A stretch of DNA of 61,261 bases, taken from positions 1-61,261 of the forward strand of contig CABUNR010000004.1 of NCBI GenBank assembly GCA_902492995.1, written 5' to 3'. Position numbers and translations under genes: made by a program. The DNA comes from OMSK01 sp902492995 (GTDB lineage: Bacteria; Bacillota_I; Bacilli_A; RF39; UBA660). The notes under the pieces were generated by a model, which was not told the origin of the DNA, made no database searches, and saw nothing but the letters and a program-made list of their open reading frames with translations. Within the stretch, counting starts at the first letter, position 1. Each line of letters starts with the position of its first letter. Shown here piece by piece: positions 33,438 through 43,292 of the stretch.

Positions 33438-36400
33438 TGGATGTTAATAACTTTGAAGGGTTAAAAATTGCTATTGCCTCTCCTGAAAAAATAAGAGATT
33501 GGTCTTATGGTGAAGTAAAAAAAGCAGAAACAATAAATTATCGTACATTAAAGCCTGAAAGAGATGGACTTTATTGTGAAAAGATATTTGGGCCTACAAA
33601 AGATTATGAATGTGCTTGTGGTAAGTACAAAAGATTAAGATATAAAAACGTTGTATGTGATAGATGTGGTGTTGAAGTAACAAGATCAAAGGTTCGTCGT
33701 GAACGTATGGGACATATTGAACTTGCAACACCAGTCTCACACATCTGGTTTTTTAAAGGAATTCCATCACGTATGGGACTTGTTCTTGATATGTCACCAA
33801 GGGATTTGGAAGAAGTATTGTACTTTGTTTCATATGTAGTATTAGACCCTGGGGCAGCACCTTTAGAAAAAAAACAAACAATAAGTGATAAAGAATATAG
33901 AGCATATTATGAAAAATATGGAAATACATTTAGAGTTGGTATGGGTGCTGAAGCTATAAAAGAACTTTTAAAAGAAGTTAATTTACAAGAAGAAGTAGAC
34001 ACAATTAAAAAAGAAATAGATGAAATAAAAGATTCATCAAGTCAAAAAAGAATAAGATTAATCAAACGTTTAGATGTTCTTGATGCATTTTTAGAATCAG
34101 GTAATAAACCAGAATGGATGATTATGGATGTACTTCCTGTTATTCCACCTGAACTTAGACCTATGATTCAACTTGATGGTGGAAGATTTGCAACAAGTGA
34201 TTTAAATGATTTATATAGACGTGTTATAAATAGAAATAATCGTTTGAAAAAATTAATTGAACTTGGAGCACCAAGCATTATCATTCAAAATGAAAAACGT
34301 ATGTTACAAGAAGCTGTAGATGCTTTATTTGATAACGGAAGAAGAGGACGTAATGTAACTGGTGCTGGTAATAGACCACTTAAATCTTTATCAAGTATGT
34401 TAAAAGGTAAACAAGGTCGTTTCCGTCAAAACTTACTTGGAAAACGTGTTGACTATTCAGGACGTAGTGTTATTGTTGTTGGACCATCTTTAAAAATGTA
34501 TGAATGTGGTATTCCAAAAGAAATGGCACTAGAATTATTTAAACCACATGTTATTAATGGTTTAGTAACAAAAGGTATTGCATCTAATATAAAAGCAGCA
34601 AAAAGAATGATAGAAAATCAAGATGCTAGAGTATGGGATGTAGTAGAAGAAAAAATAAAAGAACACCCTGTAATGTTAAACCGTGCTCCAACACTTCATA
34701 GACTTGGAATTCAAGCCTTTGAACCAAAATTAATTGAAGGACGTTCAATTAGACTTCATCCATTAGTTTGTACAGCATTCAATGCTGATTTTGATGGAGA
34801 TCAAATGGCAGTACACGTTCCAATTAGTGAAGAAGCTCAAACAGAAGCTAGAGTATTAATGTTAGGTGCTAATAATATCTTGAAACCATCTGATGGTAAT
34901 CCAATTGTTACTCCAGGACAAGATATGATTTTAGGTAACTATTATATTACTATTGAAAAAGCTGGAGAGGTTGGAGAAGGTAGAGTATTTAGAAATCCAG
35001 ATGAAGCATTAATGGCATATGAAAGAAGAGAAATATCTCAACACACAAGAATTGCTATTCCTACGAGTGGATTTAAACATAAATTATTTACTGATGAACA
35101 AAAAGATAAATATTTAGTTACAACAGTAGGTAAACTTAAATTTAATGAAATTTTTCCTGATACATTCCAATATATAAATGAAGGAACAGATGAAAATATA
35201 GAAGGAATAACTCCTAATAAATACTTTATTGAAAAAGGAAAAAATATAAAAGAAGAAATAGAAAAAATGGAATTAGTTAAACCTTATGGTAAAAAAGTTT
35301 TAACTAAATTAATTGCTCAAACATATAAAAGATATCAAACAACTGAAACATCAATTATGCTTGATAAAATGAAAGATTTAGGATTTAAAGAATCAACATT
35401 ATCAGGTATATCAATTGGAATCGGAGATATTATACCATCAAGTAAGAAACCTGAAATATTAAAAGAAACTTCTGATAAAGTTGCTAAAATTAACAAACAA
35501 TTTAAAAGAGGTCTTATTACAGAACGTGAAAGATATGAAAGTGTTGTTTCTGCATGGACTGAAGCAACATCAAAAGTTGCAGCTGAACTTTCAGATATAG
35601 TAAAAGAACATAAAGATAATCCAATTTCTATAATGATTGATTCTGGAGCTCGTGGTAACTTAAGTAACTACAACCAAATGGCTGGTATGCGTGGACTTAT
35701 GGCTAAACCAACTGGTGAACCAGATGAAATTCCAATCAAATCATCATTTATAGATGGTGCAAGTGTTTCAGAATTCTTTACAGGAACACATGGTATCAGA
35801 AAAGGATTTGTTGATACTGCCTTAAAAACAGCAGATGCTGGATACTTAACAAGAAGGCTTGTAGATGTTGCACAAGATATTATTGTAAAAGAAGAAGATT
35901 GTGGAACTGATGCAGGTGTTGTTGTTGAAACACTTTTAAATACTGATAATACAGTCATTGAACCACTTCGTGAACGTATTATAGGTAGATATACAAACAA
36001 AAAAGTAATAAATCCAGAAACAAAAGAAGTAATAGTTGATAAAAATGTTTATATAACAGAACAACTTGCTGATAAAATAATAAAAGCTGGAATTACAAAA
36101 GTTTCAATAAGAACAATTTTAACTTGTAAGAGTGAACATGGTGTATGTAAACATTGTTATGGTAGAAACCTTGCAACAGGACACATTGTTGAAATAGGTG
36201 AAGCTGTTGGTATTATGGCTGCTCAATCAATTGGAGAACCTGGTACACAACTTACAATGCGTACAATCAACTCAGGTGGAGTTGCCGGAGACGATATTAC
36301 TCAAGGTCTTCCACGTGTTCAAGAATTATTTGAAGCACGTAATCCAAAAGGAAAAGCAACAATATCAGAAATTAATGGTGTTGTTACTGAAATTGAAGAA

Positions 36401-37066
36401 TCAAATGGAAAATTCATTATTTCAGTTAAAAATGATGTTGAAGTAAGAGAACATACTTCAAATTATGGTGCTAAACTTGCTGTTTCTAAGGGTGAAGAAG
36501 TAAAAGCAGGACAACGTTTAACTCATGGTGCAATAAGTCCAAAAGAGTTATTAGTTGTAACTGATCCTATTACTGTTCAACAATATATCGTAAAAGAAAT
36601 TCAAAAAGTTTACCGTTCTCAAGGTGTTGATATTTCAGATAAACATATTGAAGTAATGGCAAAACGTATGATTTCAAAAATTAAAATTGTTAGTTCAGGA
36701 GATTCTTATTTCTTACCTGGAACAATGGTTAATATTAATGAATTTACAAATAAAAATACAGAGTTAATTCTTGAAGGAAAAACTCCATCAACTGGTAGAC
36801 CAGTACTTCTTGGAATTACTAAGGCTTCACTTGAAACTGATTCATTCTTATCTGCTGCATCATTCCAAGAAACAACAAGAATTCTTACAGATGCTGCTAT
36901 CCATGGAAAAGTAGATCATTTAAATGGATTAAAAGAAAATGTTATAATTGGTAAATTAATTCCTGCAGGAACAGGAGCTAAAAGATATCAACAAACTGAT
37001 TATAAGTTAGAAAATGAGCAAGATGAAGAACCTTTAGATGTATTAGAAAGTGAATTAATGGATTAA
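33437..37066 (+). CDS. rpoC: DNA-directed RNA polymerase subunit beta'
   Basis: 1209 residues. Zinc-binding motif near 59-78 (YECACGKYKRLRYKNVVCDR), the catalytic triad NADFDGDQMAVH with three Asp coordinating Mg2+, bridge/trigger region ARGNLSNYNQMAGMRG and GDDITQGLPRVQELFEAR. Directly coupled to rpoB. A terminator follows, and after it the OLE-type RNA instead of the L7Ae-like gene found in Bacillus. Confidence 0.99.
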   Translation: MDVNNFEGLKIAIASPEKIRDWSYGEVKKAETINYRTLKPERDGLYCEKIFGPTKDYECACGKYKRLRYKNVVCDRCGVEVTRSKVRRERMGHIELATPVSHIWFFKGIPSRMGLVLDMSPRDLEEVLYFVSYVVLDPGAAPLEKKQTISDKEYRAYYEKYGNTFRVGMGAEAIKELLKEVNLQEEVDTIKKEIDEIKDSSSQKRIRLIKRLDVLDAFLESGNKPEWMIMDVLPVIPPELRPMIQLDGGRFATSDLNDLYRRVINRNNRLKKLIELGAPSIIIQNEKRMLQEAVDALFDNGRRGRNVTGAGNRPLKSLSSMLKGKQGRFRQNLLGKRVDYSGRSVIVVGPSLKMYECGIPKEMALELFKPHVINGLVTKGIASNIKAAKRMIENQDARVWDVVEEKIKEHPVMLNRAPTLHRLGIQAFEPKLIEGRSIRLHPLVCTAFNADFDGDQMAVHVPISEEAQTEARVLMLGANNILKPSDGNPIVTPGQDMILGNYYITIEKAGEVGEGRVFRNPDEALMAYERREISQHTRIAIPTSGFKHKLFTDEQKDKYLVTTVGKLKFNEIFPDTFQYINEGTDENIEGITPNKYFIEKGKNIKEEIEKMELVKPYGKKVLTKLIAQTYKRYQTTETSIMLDKMKDLGFKESTLSGISIGIGDIIPSSKKPEILKETSDKVAKINKQFKRGLITERERYESVVSAWTEATSKVAAELSDIVKEHKDNPISIMIDSGARGNLSNYNQMAGMRGLMAKPTGEPDEIPIKSSFIDGASVSEFFTGTHGIRKGFVDTALKTADAGYLTRRLVDVAQDIIVKEEDCGTDAGVVVETLLNTDNTVIEPLRERIIGRYTNKKVINPETKEVIVDKNVYITEQLADKIIKAGITKVSIRTILTCKSEHGVCKHCYGRNLATGHIVEIGEAVGIMAAQSIGEPGTQLTMRTINSGGVAGDDITQGLPRVQELFEARNPKGKATISEINGVVTEIEESNGKFIISVKNDVEVREHTSNYGAKLAVSKGEEVKAGQRLTHGAISPKELLVVTDPITVQQYIVKEIQKVYRSQGVDISDKHIEVMAKRMISKIKIVSSGDSYFLPGTMVNINEFTNKNTELILEGKTPSTGRPVLLGITKASLETDSFLSAASFQETTRILTDAAIHGKVDHLNGLKENVIIGKLIPAGTGAKRYQQTDYKLENEQDEEPLDVLESELMD

Positions 37067-37088
37067 GGACTAAAATTAGTCCTTTTTT
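37067..37088 (+). terminator. Terminator of the rpoBC operon
   Basis: GGACTAA (37067-37073) with TTAGTCC (37076-37082) and six T, immediately after the rpoC stop. Confidence 0.88.
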
Positions 37089-37099
37089 CATATATTAAA

Positions 37100-37128
37100 T
37101 TGAAAAGAAAAAGACAATTTGATATAAT
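37100..37128 (+). promoter_or_regulatory. Strong promoter of the large structured RNA
   Basis: TTGAAA (37100-37105), exactly 17 bp, TATAAT (37123-37128). The expected start, about seven bases later, coincides with the 5' strand of the RNA's closing helix at 37135. Confidence 0.75.
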
Positions 37129-37134
37129 ATCTTT

Positions 37135-37717
37135 GATGGCACATTATTCTAGTCATTAAATTTACTATGAAGGTGGGGCTAAAAATCCACTAAAGGGCAC
37201 ATCTGTGAAACTTCTTGTGCTTGCTTCTTACGCCCAGTTCGGGGTGAGTGCTGGGAGGTTAGGATATTGGGCAACCGTAATGGCATACGTTATTGACCCA
37301 ATATCTGTGGAGACCTAAACTTGTTATAAGCCTATACACAACAGTTGACGGACTTATGACGATTTAGGATTAAACCTACTATGTGGGGAAACTTACGAGT
37401 AGCGTAGCTTGTCTTGAGTGAATATAGGGAATTATTGATCAGATTCTTATCTTTGGCCAAAGGTATGGATTATTGCATTATGAAACTATATTTGCAAAAG
37501 AGAATTAATAGTAAATAGATGGTGGGGAAATCTTCTAGAATGTATTTTAATATGGGATTGCGGTGCGTACTAAGTGGCAATCAAGTCATATATTTGGTGA
37601 CGATATATTTGTATTTTTAAAGGGGAACCGCAAGTTTGGTAACGAACTGTAAATACAAGAGAAATTCAACTTGACCTAAGACGCAAAGTTTACTATTTTA
37701 AATGCCATCTTTTTTTT
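37135..37717 (+). ncRNA. OLE-type large structured noncoding RNA
   Basis: About 580 nt with no convincing reading frame and base composition richer in G than its surroundings. A terminal helix GATGGCA (37135-37141) pairs with TGCCATC (37703-37709) and is followed by eight T, so the molecule is bounded by a promoter-defined 5' end and a terminator-like 3' end. Internal helices include GATATTGGG (37263-37271) with CCCAATATC (37297-37305) and TTGTATTT (37609-37616) with AAATACAA (37651-37658). Size, ornate fold and the OapA-like gene 16 bases downstream fit OLE RNA (ornate, large, extremophilic), which forms a membrane-associated complex with OapA and affects responses to stresses such as alcohol, cold and Mg2+. 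Alternatives (ROOL, GOLLD) lack this partner gene. Identity is from memory and context, not from a covariance search. Confidence 0.78.
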
Positions 37718-37732
37718 ATTTAGGTGATTAAA

Positions 37733-38320
37733 TTGAGAAAGAGTAAGTTAGAATTAATTAATTTAAAAGTACAAACAAGAAGAAAAGAATTAAAACATAA
37801 AGAAAAAGTAGATAAGGTATGGGTTATTAAAATTATATTAATTTCATTTGTAGTAGCATTAGTATTTGCTTTTGTATCAGAAACTATTATTCCTAATGTA
37901 AATTTAATATTTGGAATTGTTCTTCTTATTTTGGTAATAACTTTAGGGGTAATATTTGATATGATAGGAGTTGCTGTTACTGCAGCAGATATAGTTCCTT
38001 TTAATTCGATGGCATCAAGAAAAGTTAAAGGAGCTAAAATTGCTATTAAATTAAAACAAAATGCTGATAAAGTTTCTTCCTTTTGTAATGATGTTTTTGG
38101 TGATATATGTGGTGTAATTTCAGGATCAATTGGTGTAATTATATCTAGTTCTTTATCAAAAGTTATAAATATTAATAGTTTATATATATCACTATTAGTT
38201 ACGGCAGTAATTGCATCTATAACAATAGGAGCTAAAGCACTTTGTAAAAGTTTTGCTATTAATAAATCAAATATAATACTATATAAATCTTCAAAATTTA
38301 TTAATATATTTTATAAATAA
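37733..38320 (+). CDS. oapA: OapA-like membrane protein (OLE-associated protein A)
   Basis: 195 residues from a TTG preceded by AGGTGAT at the usual spacing; the in-frame GTG at 37724 is inside that site. A basic N-terminus (RRKELKHKEKVDK) is followed by four probable helices (about 31-49, 57-75, 125-140, 150-168). The linker FDMIGVAVTAADIVPF and SMASRKVKGAK (76-101) and SSFCNDVFGDICGVISG (115-131) are the conserved blocks I associate with OapA, sometimes annotated as CorB-like. OapA binds OLE RNA and holds it at the membrane. The gene has no promoter of its own visible between the RNA's 3' end and the start, so it probably depends on read-through of the OLE terminator. Confidence 0.75.
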   Translation: MRKSKLELINLKVQTRRKELKHKEKVDKVWVIKIILISFVVALVFAFVSETIIPNVNLIFGIVLLILVITLGVIFDMIGVAVTAADIVPFNSMASRKVKGAKIAIKLKQNADKVSSFCNDVFGDICGVISGSIGVIISSSLSKVININSLYISLLVTAVIASITIGAKALCKSFAINKSNIILYKSSKFINIFYK

Positions 38321-38380
38321 AATGGTAATATTATTGACTAGAAAAATATATAATGATATAGTTAGTGTAGGAGTGATATA

Positions 38381-40039
38381 GTGAAAGATAATAATATAAA
38401 TAGTGAAGATTTAGAAGAAAAAAAAGATAATGAAGTTGTAACTGATCAAGAAGATAATAGCTCTACAGAAGAATTAGACAACATAAAAATAGAAGAGTTG
38501 GCAGATGATAATGTAGATGATGACATTTCAAAAGAGAAAAAAGAAACTACAGAAAAGGATATTTCAAAAGAAGAAAAAGAAATTACAGAAAATGATATTT
38601 CTAATGAAGAAGAAAATAATCAAGTTATAAATGATGACATTTCAAAAGACTTTTCTATTAAGAAAAAAAATAAATCAGTAATTATTATAGCAATTATCGC
38701 TATTTTGGTACTTGCTTTATGCTTATTATATAAGTTTATATATAATCCTAAAAAATTATTTATTAAATCAATTAATAAACAATATACAGAAGTTGAAAAT
38801 TATTTATATGATTTAATTAAAGAAACATCAAATAAAAAAGCTATGACTATTTCAAATAATTTAGAATTTAATGTAAAAGTTGATAAAAGTATATCAAATA
38901 ATAGTACTAATTCATTAATTGATGAAATAAATAAATTAAAATTAAATTCTGAAGTTGGATATGATAAGAAAAACAAACAAATGCTAATAAATGTAAATGC
39001 GTTATATGAAAAAGATTCTATAATAAATTTAATAACATATGTAAAAGATAAAAATCTATATTTAGAACTTAAAGATTTATTTGATAAATATATAATTGTT
39101 CCTGTGGATGATTATAACTCATATTTTAAAAATACAATATCAGAAAGTGATATAAAATATATTTTAAAGAAAACAAAAGATGTTTATATAAATAATTTAG
39201 ATGAAAAGAATTTTAAAAAGAGTAATGGAACAATAAAAATTGATGGAAAAGATACAAAAGTTAGTAAAATAAGTTATGAAATATCACAAAAAGAAGCTTA
39301 TATTTTAGGAGAAAATATTTTAAAAGAATTAAAAAATGATTCAAAATATATTGAGGCATTAGCAACTATTTCTAATGAGGATAAAGAAACAATAAAAAAA
39401 TCAATGAAAAAAGGAATAGAATCATTACAAAAAGATATTTCTTCAAAAGAGTTTGATAGCAAAAATAGAATATCATTTGTTACTTATGTAAAAGGAATTA
39501 CAAATAAATCAGTTGGATATGAAGTATTAGTAAATGGTAGTGATAATGTTAAAATTTCTTATACAAAAGGTGATAATAACACTATAAAGGTAGTAATGAA
39601 TAATGAAGAAATTTTAAATGCACAAATTTATAATGATAAAATTAAAATGTCTATAAATGTAGAAGATAAAAAAATTACTTTTGACATATCAAAGAAAGTT
39701 AATGGTAAAAAAACAACTTATGATTATGATTTAAATATATCTGGAATGAGTGTTACTGGAAATATAATAATAGATATGAAAAAGGAAAATAAAGATGGAT
39801 CATATGAGGCAGAAGTTGATGTAAATGCTAATGTTATGGGATTAGTTAAATTAAATGTTAAAAATACATCAAAAGCTGTAATAACTGATGAATTGAAGCT
39901 TCCAGATTTATCAAATAGTATTAATTATGAAAAATTGACTGATGATGATATTAATAATATTAAATCAAAATTGTATGAAAATAAAGCAATTAAAACATTA
40001 ATTGAAAAATTTAGTAAAAGTGAAGTAGGTTTATATTAA
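38381..40039 (+). CDS. Acidic single-pass membrane protein of unknown function
   Basis: 552 residues, GTG start after AGGAGTGATATA. Residues 1-92 are extremely acidic and repetitive (DDISKEKKE, KDISKEEKE, NDISNEE, DDISKD), then a KKKNK stop-transfer and one helix (99-120), then a long extracytoplasmic domain of alternating beta segments with no motif I recognise. The predicted topology is N-in, C-out. It has its own promoter (TTGACT 38334-38339, 17 bp, TATAGT 38357-38362). Its place between oapA and rpsL makes it a candidate partner of the OLE complex, but this is only positional. Confidence 0.7.
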   Translation: MKDNNINSEDLEEKKDNEVVTDQEDNSSTEELDNIKIEELADDNVDDDISKEKKETTEKDISKEEKEITENDISNEEENNQVINDDISKDFSIKKKNKSVIIIAIIAILVLALCLLYKFIYNPKKLFIKSINKQYTEVENYLYDLIKETSNKKAMTISNNLEFNVKVDKSISNNSTNSLIDEINKLKLNSEVGYDKKNKQMLINVNALYEKDSIINLITYVKDKNLYLELKDLFDKYIIVPVDDYNSYFKNTISESDIKYILKKTKDVYINNLDEKNFKKSNGTIKIDGKDTKVSKISYEISQKEAYILGENILKELKNDSKYIEALATISNEDKETIKKSMKKGIESLQKDISSKEFDSKNRISFVTYVKGITNKSVGYEVLVNGSDNVKISYTKGDNNTIKVVMNNEEILNAQIYNDKIKMSINVEDKKITFDISKKVNGKKTTYDYDLNISGMSVTGNIIIDMKKENKDGSYEAEVDVNANVMGLVKLNVKNTSKAVITDELKLPDLSNSINYEKLTDDDINNIKSKLYENKAIKTLIEKFSKSEVGLY

Positions 40040-40096
40040 ATCCTACTTTTTTTATGTATTTAAAGCATAAAATTAGTGTAATATGAATAAAATTTA

Positions 40097-40200
40097 TTGA
40101 CATTAACATAATAAAATGATATATTATTTTTGCATAGATTATTAGATTTACTTTGGTAAATCTTTAATTAAGGCATAAAAAGAAACACCTGGAAGTGTGG
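40097..40200 (+). promoter_or_regulatory. str operon promoter and rpsL leader
   Basis: TTGACA (40097-40102), 17 bp, TATATT (40120-40125). The leader has an 8-bp hairpin AGATTTAC (40144-40151), TTTG, GTAAATCT (40156-40163) followed by T-rich sequence, then GAAACACCTGGAAGTGTGG, a segment that recurs before rpsL in Bacillota. Looks like an attenuator plus a conserved leader element. Confidence 0.65.
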
Positions 40201-40217
40201 AATGAAAGGAGGACATT

Positions 40218-40634
40218 ATGACAACTATTAATCAATTAGTTAGAAAACGTAGAACTGATAAAGTTAGAAAGAGTAAAGCTCCAGTCTTAGGAATTGGATA
40301 TAACAGTAGAAAGAAAAAAACAACTAATCAAAATTCACCACAAAAACGTGGAGTATGTACTCGTGTTGGTACTATGACACCAAAAAAACCAAACTCAGCA
40401 TTAAGAAAATATGCTCGTGTTCGTTTAAGTAATGGAATGGAAGTTACTGCATATATTGGTGGAGAAGGACATAACTTACAAGAACATAGCGTTGTATTAA
40501 TACGTGGTGGTCGTGTTAAAGACTTAATCGGTGTTCGTTATCATATCGTTCGTGGAACACTTGATACAGCAGGAATTGACAAAAGACGTCAAGGACGTAG
40601 TAAATACGGAACTAAAAAACCAAAAAATAAATAA
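40218..40634 (+). CDS. rpsL: 30S ribosomal protein S12
   Basis: 138 residues. Decoding-centre protein. The loop TPKKPNSALRKYARVRL carries the Lys at the classical streptomycin-resistance position in its sensitive form, and GGRVKDLIGVRYHIVRG is the second such loop. AAAGGAGG precedes the ATG. First gene of rpsL-rpsG-fusA-tuf. Confidence 0.99.
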   Translation: MTTINQLVRKRRTDKVRKSKAPVLGIGYNSRKKKTTNQNSPQKRGVCTRVGTMTPKKPNSALRKYARVRLSNGMEVTAYIGGEGHNLQEHSVVLIRGGRVKDLIGVRYHIVRGTLDTAGIDKRRQGRSKYGTKKPKNK

Positions 40635-40651
40635 TAGAAAGGAGAAAACAT

Positions 40652-41119
40652 ATGCGTAAAAGACGTGCTGAAAAAAGAGATGTACTTGCAGATCCAATGT
40701 ATAATTCTAAATTAGTTACTAAATTAGTAAATAGACTTATGCTAGATGGTAAAAAAGGTACTGCTCAAAAAATATTATATGAAGCATTTGATATAATAAA
40801 AGAAAAAACTGGTAAAGATCCTATGGAAGTTTTTGAAGCAGCAATGGAAAATATAAAACCAGCTTTAGAAGTTAAATCTCGTCGTGTAGGTGGGGCTAAT
40901 TATCAAGTACCTATCGAAGTTAGAGGAGATAGAAGTCAAGCTTTAGCACTTCGTTGGTTAGTACAATATGCTCGTTTACGTGGAGGTCACTCTATGGCAG
41001 AAAATTTAGCTAACGAAATTATTGACGCATCAGAAGGAACTGGTGCTGCAGTTAAAAAACGTGAAGATACACATAGAATGGCAGAAGCAAATAAAGCATT
41101 TGCACATTATCGTTGGTAA
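40652..41119 (+). CDS. rpsG: 30S ribosomal protein S7
   Basis: 155 residues. Nucleates the 30S head and contacts the E-site tRNA. Typical MRKRRAEKRDVLADPMYNSKLVTKLVNRLM and RRVGGANYQVPIEV. AAAGGAG before the ATG; 17 bases from rpsL and 20 from fusA. Confidence 0.99.
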   Translation: MRKRRAEKRDVLADPMYNSKLVTKLVNRLMLDGKKGTAQKILYEAFDIIKEKTGKDPMEVFEAAMENIKPALEVKSRRVGGANYQVPIEVRGDRSQALALRWLVQYARLRGGHSMAENLANEIIDASEGTGAAVKKREDTHRMAEANKAFAHYRW

Positions 41120-41139
41120 TATAAGAAAGGAAAAATAGT

Positions 41140-43212
41140 ATGGCTCGTGAATATAGCTTAGAAAATACTCGTAACTTTGGTATCATGGCTCACATTGATG
41201 CCGGAAAAACAACTATGACAGAACGTATTTTGTTCCATACCCATAAAATTCATAAAATTGGAGAAACTCATGATGGAGCTTCTCAAATGGACTGGATGGA
41301 ACAAGAACAAGAACGTGGTATAACTATAACTTCAGCAGCAACGACTGCATACTGGAAAAATCATAGATTAAATATTATTGATACTCCAGGTCACGTTGAT
41401 TTTACAGTTGAAGTATCTAGATCACTTCGTGTACTTGATGGTGCTGTTGCACTTCTTGATTCAAATGCCGGAGTTGAACCACAAACTGAAACTGTTTGGA
41501 GACAAGCAGATGAATTTAAAGTTCCTCGTATTATTTTCTGTAATAAAATGGATAAGTTAGGTGCTAGTTTTGAAATGTCACTTAAATCTATTAAAGAAAG
41601 ATTAGGTGTAAATTATGCTCCTATTGAATGGCCAATTGGTGCAGAAAATGAATTTGATGGAATAATTGATTTAGTTACAATGAAAGCTTATCATTATGAT
41701 GGAAAACAAGAAGAAGAACCAACAGAAATTGAAATTCCAGATGAATTAAAAGATATAGCTGAGGAAAAACGTGCTGAATTAATTGAAGCAATTGCTGAAT
41801 TTGATGATGATTTAATGGAAAAATATCTTGAAGGAAAGGAATTATCTGTTGAACAAATTAAAGGTGCAATTCGTAAGGGAGTACTTGCAGTAGAATTCTT
41901 CCCAGTAATGTGTGGTACTGCACTTGGAAATAAAGGTACAAAATTATTACTTGATGCTGTTGTTGATTATTTACCAGCACCAACTGATATTGCATCAATA
42001 AAAGGTGTTGATATGAATGGAAATGAAATAGTTAGACATCCATCTGACTCAGAACCATTTAGTGCATTAGCATTTAAAGTAATGACAGATCCATTTGTTG
42101 GAAGACTTACTTTCTTTAGAGTTTATTCAGGACATATATCAAGTGGTTCATATGTTCTTAATGCAACTAAAGATAAAAAAGAAAGATTAGGACGTATTCT
42201 ACAAATGCATGCTAATAACAGAACAGAAATATCTGAAGTATTTACAGGAGATATAGCTGCAGCAGTAGGATTTAAAGATACTACTACTGGAGATACTTTA
42301 TGTGATGAAAAACATGCATGTATTCTAGAATCAATGGAATTCCCAGAACCAGTTATTGAACTTACTGTTGAACCAAAATCAAAAGCAGATCAAGACAAAA
42401 TGGGAATAGCACTTCAAAAACTAGCTGAAGAAGATCCAACATTTAGAGCTAGTACAAATCATGAAACTGGTCAAACTATAATTGCTGGTATGGGTGAATT
42501 ACACCTTGATATTATAGTTGACAGAATGAAAAGAGAATTTAATGTTGAAGCAAATATTGGTCAACCACAAGTTTCATATCGTGAAACAATAACTCAAGCT
42601 GGAGAATGTGAAGGTAAATATATTAAACAATCTGGTGGTCGTGGACAATATGGACACGTATGGGTTAAATTTGAACCTAATAAAGATAAAGGATATGAAT
42701 TCGTTGATGCTGTTGTAGGTGGAGTTGTTCCAAGAGAATATATTCCAGTTACAGATAAAGGACTTCAAGAAGCTATGCAAACAGGAATTTTAGCTGGATT
42801 CCCAATGATAGATGTTAAAGCAACATTATTTGATGGATCATACCATGATGTAGACTCATCAGAAATGGCATTCAAAATTGCTGCATCTATGGCACTTAAG
42901 GAAGCTAAAAATAAATGTAAACCAGTTATATTAGAACCAATTATGAAAGTTCAAGTAGTTGTTCCAGATGAATATCTAGGAAATGTAATGGGTGATATAA
43001 CTTCAAGAAGAGGTAAACCAATGGGTCAAGAATCTAGAGGTAATGCACTTGCAATTGATGCAATGGTTCCACTTGCTGAAATGTTTGGATATGTTACATC
43101 ACTTAGAAGTAACACACAAGGTAGAGGAAACTTTACAATGGTATTTGATCATTATGAAGAAGTTCCAAAAAATATTCAAGAAGAAATTATTAAGAAAAAT
43201 GGATCAAATTAA
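41140..43212 (+). CDS. fusA: Elongation factor G
   Basis: 690 residues, full five-domain translocase GTPase. G1 AHIDAGKTT (17-25), switch II DTPGHVDF, NKMDKLG. Domain IV tip sequence SGGRGQYGHVWVKFEP is intact. Catalyses translocation on the ribosome. A separate promoter lies between it and tuf. Confidence 0.99.
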   Translation: MAREYSLENTRNFGIMAHIDAGKTTMTERILFHTHKIHKIGETHDGASQMDWMEQEQERGITITSAATTAYWKNHRLNIIDTPGHVDFTVEVSRSLRVLDGAVALLDSNAGVEPQTETVWRQADEFKVPRIIFCNKMDKLGASFEMSLKSIKERLGVNYAPIEWPIGAENEFDGIIDLVTMKAYHYDGKQEEEPTEIEIPDELKDIAEEKRAELIEAIAEFDDDLMEKYLEGKELSVEQIKGAIRKGVLAVEFFPVMCGTALGNKGTKLLLDAVVDYLPAPTDIASIKGVDMNGNEIVRHPSDSEPFSALAFKVMTDPFVGRLTFFRVYSGHISSGSYVLNATKDKKERLGRILQMHANNRTEISEVFTGDIAAAVGFKDTTTGDTLCDEKHACILESMEFPEPVIELTVEPKSKADQDKMGIALQKLAEEDPTFRASTNHETGQTIIAGMGELHLDIIVDRMKREFNVEANIGQPQVSYRETITQAGECEGKYIKQSGGRGQYGHVWVKFEPNKDKGYEFVDAVVGGVVPREYIPVTDKGLQEAMQTGILAGFPMIDVKATLFDGSYHDVDSSEMAFKIAASMALKEAKNKCKPVILEPIMKVQVVVPDEYLGNVMGDITSRRGKPMGQESRGNALAIDAMVPLAEMFGYVTSLRSNTQGRGNFTMVFDHYEEVPKNIQEEIIKKNGSN

Positions 43213-43231
43213 TTAAAATAATTAAAAAGAC

Positions 43232-43260
43232 TTGAAATTTTTATGCCAATAATATAAAAT
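43232..43260 (+). promoter_or_regulatory. tuf promoter
   Basis: TTGAAA (43232-43237), 17 bp, TAAAAT (43255-43260), between fusA and tuf, allowing EF-Tu to be made independently of the str operon. Confidence 0.6.
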
Positions 43261-43292
43261 AGATTTGTAATATATAAAAGGAGGAAATAATT

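Noticed and set aside
37135..37717. Fragment of rRNA, tmRNA or RNase P RNA
   Set aside because: No tmRNA tag frame or tRNA-like ends, no recognisable RNase P core, and no match to rRNA landmarks that I know; OapA-like neighbour and size fit OLE better.
37135..37717. Group I/II intron or IS element between rpoC and rpsL
   Set aside because: No intron-encoded protein, transposase, terminal repeats or target duplication; the element has a consensus promoter and terminator of its own.
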